Assembly (NCBI GenBank): GCA_045638645.1
Contig: JAZUBU010000008.1
Span: 1 to 10,514 of the forward strand
Length of the DNA stretch: 10,514 nucleotides
Source of the DNA: JAGCJX01 sp045638645
GTDB lineage: Bacteria > Bacteroidota > Bacteroidia > Bacteroidales > UBA932
Direction of reading: 5' to 3'
Numbering within the stretch: position 1 is the stretch's first letter; the number at the start of each line of letters is the position of its first letter. Below the pieces are notes generated by a model. That model was not told the DNA's origin and searched no databases. It saw only the letters and a list, made by a program, of their open reading frames with translations. This document shows positions 1 through 5,469 of the stretch, piece by piece. Position numbers and translations under genes: made by a program.

Positions 1-163
1 CATAAAAAAGTTGTACCTTTGTTCCAAGATGAGTTGTACATCAATGCAAATCACGCAAGTATGTAGAAATCAGAACAGTTGCCAACTCATTACCTCGTTC
101 TTAAACTTTCCGCATAAACTTTTTATTCTTAGCGGATTATACGATTATTCCAAAAATAAAAAT
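1..163. other. AT-rich intergenic leader, no gene seen
   Basis: No convincing gene is visible. The plus strand has a TACCTTTG box at 14-21, which fits the Bacteroidetes -7 pattern TAnnTTTG, and an 8-bp direct repeat AGTTGTAC at 9-16 and 32-39. If the box at 14-21 is used, the next gene would carry a leader of about 170 nt. An open frame of 61 codons at 11-196 has no family features and runs through AT-rich DNA, so it is not called. Confidence 0.4.
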
Positions 164-171
164 TATATTTG
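164..171 (+). promoter_or_regulatory. -7 promoter box for the fimbrillin-like gene
   Basis: TATATTTG matches the Bacteroidetes -7 consensus TAnnTTTG and lies 29 nt before the ATG at 201, giving a leader of about 20-25 nt. No TTG is seen 19-21 nt upstream, so the -33 half is weak or absent. The box at 14-21 is an alternative. Confidence 0.45.
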
Positions 172-200
172 TACTGCACTATGCATTAAAAAATAGGTTT

Positions 201-1202
201 ATGAAAAAGACATTGATTTTTCTTGCAGCAATCAGTTTACTGATGAGTATTGCGGCATGTGAAACACAACTTCCTGGAGGAGAGAATGGCGAGAATCTGG
301 AGTATGTGGAATTCGGACTGGTTCCTAAAGGTATTGATATATCGTCAACTCCGATGCAGACAAAAGGAGAATCCTCCGATTTGTACATGGTCTCTGTATA
401 CAAAGACATTGCTCAACATGGTAATGAGTACGCAGCATGGTTAACCGATGATTTGCAAAGTGAAAAATTCAAACTTTTGAAAGGCCATAAATATACTTGT
501 TGCGTATATTATTTCCCGGATGGAAAGAATATTTTGGCAGATTATGAATCGGGTACCGTGTATCCGGTTTGCGGTATGCATCTGACAGCACCTCGTTTAA
601 GTGATGGTATTTTGTATGGTGCTCAGGTTGGTTATGGTAATCCTATCTCGGGGGCTGCAATGAAAAAAGGTGATATCTATTCTGGACAAAACGCAAACGG
701 CTATTATCTGAATGATGTTGTACGGTATTATGGTCGAGTTTCCATAGATGCCAGCGAGGATCTTACAGCAGACATTGATTTGTATATGCAGATGGTTGGT
801 CTGAATGTTACGGCGACCAATCTCCATAAAGGAAGCGTAAAGATCTATTCTATGCTCAACGTAGATACGGATGTACCTGAACTCTCTGAAAACAATGCAA
901 TCTATTTGACACCTACTTCACCTTCTGTCGACAAGATCATTGCCCCGGATTTGCAACCTTGGTATGAGTGGTATGATTACGACGAATATCTGGACTTTGA
1001 AGGTACCCTAAGTATTTTGATTGATTACATTGATGAAAACGACGAAAGTATCAACATCCTGAGATTATCCGATTATGCGATAAAACGTATGACAAAATTG
1101 AATATTACATTGGATATAGAGGAAGTTCTCAATGCTGTGAATGCTGGTATCAAACCGAATGTAATCACGGGAGAAGATTGGACAGAGGTTAGTTATAATT
1201 AA
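201..1202 (+). CDS. fimbrillin-like surface lipoprotein (FimB/Mfa-like, tentative)
   Basis: The product has 333 residues. It starts with a type II signal peptide: basic MKK, a hydrophobic stretch at about residues 4-17, and a lipobox SIAAC with Cys20, so it should be exported and lipid-anchored. The mature part is acidic and rich in Tyr, Asp and Asn, with many short beta-like segments. Near the C-terminus a stretch resembling KLNITLDIEE is followed by GEDWTEV close to the end. This layout (lipoprotein, about 330 residues, late beta strand, near-terminal Trp) is common in the Bacteroidales fimbrillin/Mfa-like families, whose members are pilus subunits or anchors; that assignment is by general resemblance only. 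The ATG at 201 is chosen because it gives an intact signal peptide. The gene appears monocistronic, between a -7 box at 164 and a terminator at 1241. It looks more AT-rich than the thi and pho genes, which may reflect a fast-evolving or acquired surface gene. Confidence 0.6.
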   Translation: MKKTLIFLAAISLLMSIAACETQLPGGENGENLEYVEFGLVPKGIDISSTPMQTKGESSDLYMVSVYKDIAQHGNEYAAWLTDDLQSEKFKLLKGHKYTCCVYYFPDGKNILADYESGTVYPVCGMHLTAPRLSDGILYGAQVGYGNPISGAAMKKGDIYSGQNANGYYLNDVVRYYGRVSIDASEDLTADIDLYMQMVGLNVTATNLHKGSVKIYSMLNVDTDVPELSENNAIYLTPTSPSVDKIIAPDLQPWYEWYDYDEYLDFEGTLSILIDYIDENDESINILRLSDYAIKRMTKLNITLDIEEVLNAVNAGIKPNVITGEDWTEVSYN

Positions 1203-1401
1203 AGCAATCGGAAACTAAACTGTGTCAAGTTATTTTTCGGGGCTGTTTGGGGACTCTGGTTCCTGAACAGCCTCCTTTTCGTTTTTAACTCATCAACACC
1301 GCCCATAGCATCTTCAATTTATCTGATCCGATAGGCAGATGACTCTTGATCGGACATCACCTTGATAAAAGAACTTGCAACGGTTCTCTTTACTGATCTG
1401 A
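1203..1401. other. intergenic gap between convergent genes
   Basis: Apart from the terminator at 1241-1286 no gene is recognised. On the minus strand the frame in 1205-1318 stays open for about 38 codons, with a product containing KTKRRLF and QSPQTAPKN. In the same frame it is separated by one TAA (1319-1321) from a stretch that runs back into the end of the acetyltransferase gene. It may be chance or a decayed fragment; no family was recognised. Confidence 0.3.
1241..1286 (+). terminator. intrinsic terminator after the lipoprotein gene
   Basis: The arms GGCTGTT (1241-1247) and AACAGCC (1266-1272) are perfectly complementary. The inner bases TGGGGA and TTCCTG extend the stem with G-T wobbles, leaving a loop of about 6 nt. 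The hairpin is followed by a T-rich stretch (TCCTTTTCGTTTTT), as expected for plus-strand termination about 40 nt after the stop at 1202. Confidence 0.7.
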
Positions 1402-1881
1402 TTACAACGCATAATCCAGCCGCATGATTTTTACAGGCCGTTCGTCGCCTCGATAAAGATTGCTGAGCCAATTCGTTTCTCCGGTATCCCGAAATCCACA
1501 TTTTTCCATCACGTTTCCAGAAGCCGGGTTCTCAACGAAATGGTCTGCCCACAAGGTGATGAATCCCTTTGTGTTGAAACAATAGTCAATCATGGCTCGC
1601 AATGATCCTACTTCCGCATCACCTTCTTCAATGCCAATGTTGCTCTCGGTAAAGTCATAATATCCCATGCAGCCGATCAACCGGTTGCTTTCTTTCAAGA
1701 CCAAAGCCCAAACATGGTCACTGTTGAAGACAGTTCTGATAATTTCCAGGCTTTCTTCAACCGACTGGTGCGGTGGCCATCCAGCCCTGGGGCCCACATC
1801 GGGATCGGAGGCAAGTTGGAACAGTTCCCTTGCATCGGATGCCTGCCACGGCCGGAATAGGAGTCGTTTGGTTTCTATCAT
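1402..1881 (-). CDS. GNAT-family N-acetyltransferase (RimJ/RimL-like), motif A apparently deleted
   Basis: The product has 159 residues. The N-terminus IETKRLLFRPW (residues 2-12), the beta4-like NRLIGCMGYYDF (66-77), and the C-terminal NPASGNVMEKCGF (118-130) are hallmarks of the RimJ/RimL-type (Acetyltransf_3) GNAT fold, which transfers acetyl from acetyl-CoA to amines, often protein N-termini or small molecules. In this family GDAEVG is normally followed by a segment of about 15-18 residues with a Gly-rich Q/RxxGxG/A loop that binds the CoA pyrophosphate. Here GDAEVG (87-92) runs directly into SLRAMIDYCF, the helix that normally follows that loop. The protein is also shorter than the usual 170-180 residues. 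It is therefore probably inactive or altered. The ATG at 1881 is preferred over an upstream in-frame TTG (1896) because it forms an ATGA overlap with the crcB stop. It is the last gene of the three-gene operon. Fold call is secure; substrate is unknown. Confidence 0.8.
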   Translation of the reverse strand: MIETKRLLFRPWQASDARELFQLASDPDVGPRAGWPPHQSVEESLEIIRTVFNSDHVWALVLKESNRLIGCMGYYDFTESNIGIEEGDAEVGSLRAMIDYCFNTKGFITLWADHFVENPASGNVMEKCGFRDTGETNWLSNLYRGDERPVKIMRLDYAL

Positions 1882-2261
1882 AGACGGATAAGACAATACC
1901 CGGCAGCCACCAGGGCAATACCGATAACAACACTAATGGCGATATAAGCAAGAAGGCTCGTGATGTTACCGGTCTGAAGCATCACCAAGGCTTCTTTGGA
2001 GAACGTCGAAAAAGTAGTAAATCCCCCACAAATGCCGACGGTTAAGAAGAGTGCCCACGATCCATCCTCGTTCCCACTCTTGCTGAAGAAGCCCCAAAGC
2101 AGGCCGATAACCAGGCACCCGGTAAGATTCACCAAAACCGTTCCCCATGGAAACCCTTTGCTGACCGTCTTCATGGCCATGGAAACCAGGTACCTGGCCG
2201 CACCTCCGATAAAACTGCCGGCACCTACCCACATTGTATTTTTTAAGAGCTCTGTAATCAT
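1878..2261 (-). CDS. crcB: fluoride ion channel FluC/CrcB
   Basis: The product has 127 residues, the normal length for a single-domain CrcB/Fluc subunit. These small membrane proteins form antiparallel dimers that let fluoride leave the cell. Family signatures are clear: GGAARY (residues 19-24), GTVLVNLTG with the conserved Asn45 (40-48), and GICGGFTTFSTF (76-87), which carries the conserved Phe residues lining the pore and the region of the central Na+ site. About four hydrophobic segments are seen, at roughly 10-30, 38-58, 68-90 and 103-124. There is one copy in this operon, so a homodimer is expected. The start overlaps the stop of the upstream PH-domain gene as ATGA, and the stop overlaps the GNAT start the same way, implying translational coupling. 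No fluoride riboswitch was seen in the operon leader. Confidence 0.95.
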   Translation of the reverse strand: MITELLKNTMWVGAGSFIGGAARYLVSMAMKTVSKGFPWGTVLVNLTGCLVIGLLWGFFSKSGNEDGSWALFLTVGICGGFTTFSTFSKEALVMLQTGNITSLLAYIAISVVIGIALVAAGYCLIRL

Positions 2262-2635
2262 CGCAGGGCATACTTGGCAATGATGCGTCCGATTTCCAGA
2301 ATGTCCGAAGGTCCCCTGAATTCAAACCTCACTTTACCCATGCCGCTAAGGAACAGGTCCAACTCACTGTCCAAATCGAAGGTGCCGGCCGTCTCAATAG
2401 AGTAGGCAGTAATCTTGGAGTAGGGAAGGGTCGTAAAATCCTTCTTCTTGCCAGTAATTCCCTGCACATTGACGGCAACGATTCGCTTGTTCGTGAAGAC
2501 CACATGATCCCGGATATCCTGATAACATCCGACGATCGTCTCGTCCTCAAGGAAGATGTCACGCATTTCAGAATCAAACTTGGATACCTCTGTTTTTTTC
2601 AACTTAAAGACACTCGCATTGTTAAAGTCTATCAT
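2258..2635 (-). CDS. bacterial PH-domain protein (bPH_1, YvbH-like)
   Basis: The product has 125 residues with no signal peptide or membrane segment, so it is probably cytoplasmic. It resembles the bacterial pleckstrin-homology family formerly called DUF1696: MIDFNN at the start, a long first section ending in VVFTNKRIVAVNVQGITGKK (residues 45-64), then LPYSKITAYSIETAGTFDLD (71-90), and a C-terminal helix around residues 107-124. Such proteins form rings of PH-like domains; their cellular role is poorly known. The ATG at 2635 is preferred over an in-frame TTG at 2641 because MIDFNN is the usual family start. It is the first gene of the operon and overlaps crcB by 4 bp (ATGA). The link with fluoride export is contextual only. 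Confidence 0.8.
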   Translation of the reverse strand: MIDFNNASVFKLKKTEVSKFDSEMRDIFLEDETIVGCYQDIRDHVVFTNKRIVAVNVQGITGKKKDFTTLPYSKITAYSIETAGTFDLDSELDLFLSGMGKVRFEFRGPSDILEIGRIIAKYALR

Positions 2636-2721
2636 AATCAACGGGATTAAAGGGTTATTAAAGTATTGTTATAGGATACTCTGACTTTTAAGCTCATAGG
2701 ACAAGCTGATTTTCAGACATC

Positions 2722-2752
2722 CAAAGATAATGATTTTCAATCCTATCTGCAA
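2722..2752 (-). promoter_or_regulatory. promoter of the PH-domain/crcB/GNAT operon
   Basis: Read on the minus strand, TTG (2752-2750) is followed after exactly 20 nt by TATCTTTG (2729-2722), which fits the Bacteroidetes vegetative consensus TTG-N19/21-TAnnTTTG. Transcription should begin near 2715, giving a leader of about 80 nt before the ATG at 2635. The leader shows neither the conserved fluoride-riboswitch core nor another recognised element. Confidence 0.7.
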
Positions 2753-2759
2753 CAGATAA

Positions 2760-2941
2760 GGCTGCTGGCGATCATCATGACTGGGATGCGTAAGATTGCT
2801 CTGGAAAATCAATCCAAAGGGAGCGACCGATCCGATCTCAAGGGGCGAGGCCGGTGCAAATCGGCTCCGAATTCCTCAAATAGGCCGTCAAATGGACCAA
2901 TTCATCAGCTTTTCTGAAAAGTATTCCTCTCCGCTTAGCCG
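2760..2941. other. intergenic stretch, no gene recognised
   Basis: This lies between the divergent promoters at 2722-2752 and 2942. It holds a possible hairpin with arms near 2847-2853 and 2862-2867 (GAGGCCG and CGGCTC, one bulged G). A 46-codon plus-strand frame starting at the ATG at 2778 encodes a Lys/Arg/Ser-rich chain with no family features and is not called. Confidence 0.35.
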
Positions 2942-2949
2942 TACCTTTG
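2942..2949 (+). promoter_or_regulatory. -7 box before the small secreted peptide gene
   Basis: TACCTTTG is a full match to TAnnTTTG, 25 nt before the ATG at 2974. That would give a leader of about 20 nt. No TTG at the usual -33 distance is obvious. Confidence 0.5.
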
Positions 2950-2973
2950 CCGCTGTAAAATTAGCATAACAAC

Positions 2974-3120
2974 ATGATGAAAAAAATTTTGACATTCCTT
3001 TGCGCCATTGCTTTTACCGGCGCAGCGCTCTGGGCGCAAAACTCAGCGGATACTATCAAGGTCATCAAGAACAACGCAGAAAGCATCGTGATCGTAATCC
3101 AAGACGAAGCATCTCCATAA
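2974..3120 (+). CDS. putative 48-residue secreted peptide, unknown function
   Basis: ATG ATG AAA AAA opens a frame of 48 codons ending in TAA. The predicted product begins with a classic signal peptide: MMKK, then hydrophobic ILTFLCAIAFTGAAL, then the probable signal peptidase I site ALWA-Q after residue 21. The mature part would be about 27 residues, starting QNSADTIKV and ending VIVIQDEASP, with a hydrophobic beta-like SIVIVIQ stretch (38-43) in an otherwise polar peptide. It has its own -7 box at 2942 and lies directly before the thiamine promoter and riboswitch. A signal sequence starting at a well-placed ATG behind a consensus promoter makes a real gene more likely than chance, but no family was recognised. 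It could also be the N-terminal remnant of a larger exported protein. Confidence 0.6.
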   Translation: MMKKILTFLCAIAFTGAALWAQNSADTIKVIKNNAESIVIVIQDEASP

Positions 3121-3137
3121 AATTTTGTACGGCAACG

Positions 3138-3169
3138 TTGGCGATCCCGCAAATAAATTCTTACATTTG
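3138..3169 (+). promoter_or_regulatory. promoter of the thiamine operon
   Basis: TTG (3138-3140), 21 nt, then TACATTTG (3162-3169) fits the Bacteroidetes consensus. The predicted start near 3175 coincides with the 5' edge of the TPP aptamer. The -33 TTG sits in the palindrome CAACGTTG (3133-3140). Confidence 0.7.
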
Positions 3170-3174
3170 CATGG

Positions 3175-3258
3175 CTGTTAGGGGTGCTGAGCACAATTGG
3201 CTCGGCTGAGATTATACCCTATGAACCTGATATGTATAATGACAGCGCAGGGAAACGG
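3175..3258 (+). ncRNA. TPP riboswitch (THI element)
   Basis: The conserved THI-box blocks are present in order: GGGGTGC (3181-3187), GGCTGAGA (3204-3211 region), ATACCC (3215-3220), GAACCTGATATGTATAATG (3223-3241) and CAGCGCAGGGAA (3243-3254). Helix P1 can form from CTGTT (3175-3179) with AACGG (3254-3258), P2 from GGGGT with ATACCC, and P3 from GCTGAGC (3186-3192) with GCTCGGC (3200-3206). It binds thiamine pyrophosphate and should lower expression of the downstream thi genes when TPP is plentiful. It lies about 70 nt before the thiE ATG. Confidence 0.95.
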
Positions 3259-3278
3259 TATGGTATTCATTGTTTGCA

Positions 3279-3300
3279 GGCTTGGATCAAGCCGTCTTCT
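3279..3300 (+). promoter_or_regulatory. candidate riboswitch expression-platform hairpin
   Basis: A perfect 6-bp inverted repeat GGCTTG-GAT-CAAGCC (3279-3293) follows the TPP aptamer by 20 nt and is trailed by a pyrimidine-rich GTCTTCT. It could act as a weak terminator or as the switching element; the tail is not a strong T-run. The mechanism is inferred. Confidence 0.4.
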
Positions 3301-3326
3301 CTGAGTTGTATACGAACAAATTGACA

Positions 3327-4031
3327 ATGAAAACCACAACAATCTCAGAAGATCTAACCGAGAAATGCAGGCTTCAGTTCATCACGCATCACAACGATGC
3401 GTATTCTTACGTCGATTCCGCTCGTCTTGCCCTGGAAGGCGGCTGCCGCTGGATCCAGTTACGCATGAAAGAGACCCCTGCATCCGTATTGGAAGAAACA
3501 GCACGCACCGTTCAGACGATGTGCCGGGAGTATGGTGCCACCTTCATCATCGATGACCATGTGTCCCTAGCCCTGAAGATTCATGCCGACGGGGTGCATC
3601 TGGGCAAGAATGATATGCCTGTGGCAGAAGCCCGTAAAATACTTGGCGACCGTTTCATCATCGGCAGTACCATCCATTCTTTCGAAGACCTGTCATCGGT
3701 CCTCCGTGATTCCAGACCCGATTATTTCGGTTGCGGTCCTTTTCGTTTTACCACGACCAAAAAGAATCTTGCTCCGGTTCTCGGGCTGGAAGGTTATCGC
3801 GATCTGCTGGATAGAATGCGTGAGGCCGATATCCACATTCCGGTGGTTGCTATCGGAGGGATTCATAAAGAAGATATTCCGCAGCTGTTGGTCTGCGGTG
3901 TACAGGGCATTGCCCTGAGTGGAAGCATCATCAACGCCAATGATCCTGTGGAAGAGATGCGGCACGTCGCGAATCTTATTAAAAGTGGAGGAGATGTGGA
4001 ACATTGCAAATATTATAAAATAAACAATTGA
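3327..4031 (+). CDS. thiE: thiamine-phosphate synthase ThiE
   Basis: The product has 234 residues and is a TIM-barrel enzyme joining 4-amino-5-hydroxymethyl-2-methylpyrimidine diphosphate with thiazole phosphate to give thiamine phosphate in the cytoplasm. The ThiE active-site motifs are all visible: QLRMK (44-48) and DD (76-77) for the pyrimidine and pyrophosphate, HLGKNDM (91-97) with the metal-binding Asp, GST (113-115), the thiazole-phosphate and pyrophosphate loop GPFRFTTTKK (137-146), and AIGGI (175-179). The ATG at 3327 is preferred over a TTG at 3270, because upstream residues would be translated from the riboswitch leader and add nothing of the family. A tail of about 12 residues (GDVEHCKYYKINN) extends beyond the usual end. 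First gene of the riboswitch-controlled operon, 26 nt before thi4. Confidence 0.93.
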   Translation: MKTTTISEDLTEKCRLQFITHHNDAYSYVDSARLALEGGCRWIQLRMKETPASVLEETARTVQTMCREYGATFIIDDHVSLALKIHADGVHLGKNDMPVAEARKILGDRFIIGSTIHSFEDLSSVLRDSRPDYFGCGPFRFTTTKKNLAPVLGLEGYRDLLDRMREADIHIPVVAIGGIHKEDIPQLLVCGVQGIALSGSIINANDPVEEMRHVANLIKSGGDVEHCKYYKINN

Positions 4032-4057
4032 TTCATAAACCATTTAACTGAATTGTT

Positions 4058-4831
4058 ATGATTGAAAAGAATGTTTCAAGAGGTATCATCAGTACCTATT
4101 TCAACAAGTTGGAAAGAAATTTGGATCTGGATGTAGCCATTGTCGGAGGGGGGCCGTCCGGTATTGTGGCCGCCTACTATCTGGCAAAGGCCGGTTTGAA
4201 AGTGGCGCAGTTTGACCGAAAACTTGCTCCGGGTGGCGGTATGTGGGGTGGAGCCATGATGTTCAACCAGATTGTTGTTCAGGAAGAAGCACTTCCCATC
4301 GTAAAGGAGTTTGAGATCAACTATGAACGGTATGATGAGGGCCTTTATGTCATGGATTCCGTTGAGAGTACATCCGCGCTCCTGTACCAGGCAGTTCACG
4401 CAGGTGCGACCCTGTTCAACTGCTACTCTGTGGAAGATGTTATCTTCAAAAACAATGTGGTCAGCGGCGTCGTGGTGAATTGGACTCCGGTTCTCCGGGA
4501 AGGGATGCACGTGGATCCGCTGAACATTCTGGCAAAATGTGTGATCGACGGTACGGGCCATGACAGCGAAATGTGCAGGACCGTAGCGCGAAAGAACGGC
4601 ATACGCCTGGCCACGGATACAGGCGATGTCATCGGCGAACGCTCGCTGGATGTAGTTTCCGGTGAAGAGGAAGTCGTAAACGGAACGAAGGAGATTTACC
4701 CGGGACTGTATGTGTGTGGCATGGCTGCCTCTGCGGTCAGTGGAACCCCCCGTATGGGACCGATTTTCGGCGGCATGCTCATGTCTGGCAAAAAGGTAGC
4801 CGATCTGATCATTGAGAAATTGAAATCATGA
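4058..4831 (+). CDS. thi4: His-type (sulfide-dependent) thiazole synthase Thi4
   Basis: The product has 257 residues. It is a Thi4-family enzyme, which builds the adenylated thiazole (ADT) from NAD and glycine. Visible features are the Rossmann dinucleotide motif VAIVGGGPSG (26-35), the glycine-rich PGGGMWGGAMMFNQIVV (58-74), NWTP (141-144), TGHD (166-169), the region YPGLYVCGMAA (214-224), and RMGPIFGGMLMSGKKVA (232-248). In the yeast enzyme the suicidal sulfur donor is Cys205 in CCMDP; here the matching segment is GMHVDP, so His151 replaces that Cys and Asp153 matches the catalytic Asp207. By analogy with Methanocaldococcus and the bacterial non-Cys Thi4s, this enzyme should use free sulfide with bound iron and turn over many times, fitting a sulfide-rich anaerobic gut niche. 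It replaces the ThiG/ThiH/ThiS route, none of which is in this operon. It overlaps the next gene by 4 bp (ATGA). Confidence 0.92.
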   Translation: MIEKNVSRGIISTYFNKLERNLDLDVAIVGGGPSGIVAAYYLAKAGLKVAQFDRKLAPGGGMWGGAMMFNQIVVQEEALPIVKEFEINYERYDEGLYVMDSVESTSALLYQAVHAGATLFNCYSVEDVIFKNNVVSGVVVNWTPVLREGMHVDPLNILAKCVIDGTGHDSEMCRTVARKNGIRLATDTGDVIGERSLDVVSGEEEVVNGTKEIYPGLYVCGMAASAVSGTPRMGPIFGGMLMSGKKVADLIIEKLKS

Positions 4832-5415
4832 GGATCCTGGCCATCACGACTCCAAGGGTGGAGAATGACGATGTCCGTCTGATCCGAGGATTGATCCGAT
4901 GCGGGATCGACACCCTCCACCTGAGGAAACCGGATGCTACTGTGGACGATTGCCGAAGCCTGCTGCAGGAATTGACGGAGCATGAAAGAAAACGGATCGT
5001 CGTCCACGATTATCCGGAACTGTACGATGAATTCTCGCTCAAAGGGATCCATCTGAACGGGAAGGTAAGATGCCTGCCGGAAGGTTACACCGGCTCCCGG
5101 AGCCGTTCCTGCCACACGTTCGAGGAAGTTATCCGATACAAGGATGCATGCGACTACGTCTTCCTCAGCCCGATCTTCGACAGCATTTCCAAAGTCGGGT
5201 ACAAAGCTGGCTTCAGCAAAGAGGAATTGCAAGAAGCATCCGCCCAGGGTATTATTGACGAAAAGGTCGTGGCCCTTGGAGGAGTCACGTTCGATTCCAT
5301 ACCTTATCTGAAACACCTCGGATTTGGTGGTGTGGCCATGATCGGCGCCCTGTACAATGCCAAGGTACTGGAAAACCTGACGCTTTCCGGTCTCAATAGT
5401 ATCCGATTCCCGTGA
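4828..5415 (+). CDS. second ThiE/TenI-like protein, divergent
   Basis: The product has 195 residues and the thiamine-phosphate synthase/TenI barrel. ThiE-like positions are only partly kept: LHLRKP (30-35) matches the QLRxK strand, HD (60-61) stands where ThiE has DD or ND, GIHLNG (73-78) lacks the Asp found in HLGxxD, SCHT (94-97) replaces GST, SPIFDSISKVGY (114-125) replaces the Thr-rich GPxFxTxTK loop, and ALGGV (149-153) is kept. It could be a low-activity ThiE or a TenI-like thiazole tautomerase. TenI aromatises the thiazole made by ThiG, so a related step on the Thi4 product is possible but speculative. ATGA overlap with thi4 shows translational coupling and the same TPP control. It is the last gene of the operon; the following gene is convergent. 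Confidence 0.8.
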   Translation: MRILAITTPRVENDDVRLIRGLIRCGIDTLHLRKPDATVDDCRSLLQELTEHERKRIVVHDYPELYDEFSLKGIHLNGKVRCLPEGYTGSRSRSCHTFEEVIRYKDACDYVFLSPIFDSISKVGYKAGFSKEELQEASAQGIIDEKVVALGGVTFDSIPYLKHLGFGGVAMIGALYNAKVLENLTLSGLNSIRFP

Positions 5416-5439
5416 CCCTGACTAGATCGTAAAAGGGCT

Positions 5440-5469
5440 CCCAGCTGTTGATTGCATCCTACAGGTGGG
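5440..5469 (-). terminator. possible terminator hairpin of phoR
   Basis: Arms CCCAGCTGT (5440-5448) and ACAGGTGGG (5461-5469) pair at 8 of 9 positions with a 12-nt loop. On the minus strand the hairpin is followed by GAGCCCTTTTA, a short T-run. It overlaps the phoR stop codon, and it could also slow read-through from the thi operon. Weak evidence. Confidence 0.3.

Noticed and set aside
2636..2715. Fluoride riboswitch before the crcB operon
   Set aside because: The leader lacks the conserved GGNGAUGG start and the pseudoknot-forming blocks expected of that motif.
2778..2918. 46-codon plus-strand frame in the intergenic region
   Set aside because: The product is a Lys/Arg/Ser-rich chain with no signal, no family marks and no nearby promoter.
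3270..3326. Extended thiE start at a TTG in the riboswitch leader
   Set aside because: The extra 19 residues come from the expression-platform region and do not resemble ThiE; the ATG at 3327 suits the family length.
4076..5316. Minus-strand open frames of 161 and 206 codons opposite thi4 and the second ThiE-like gene
   Set aside because: They are antisense to well-supported enzymes and have no recognisable domains or start context.
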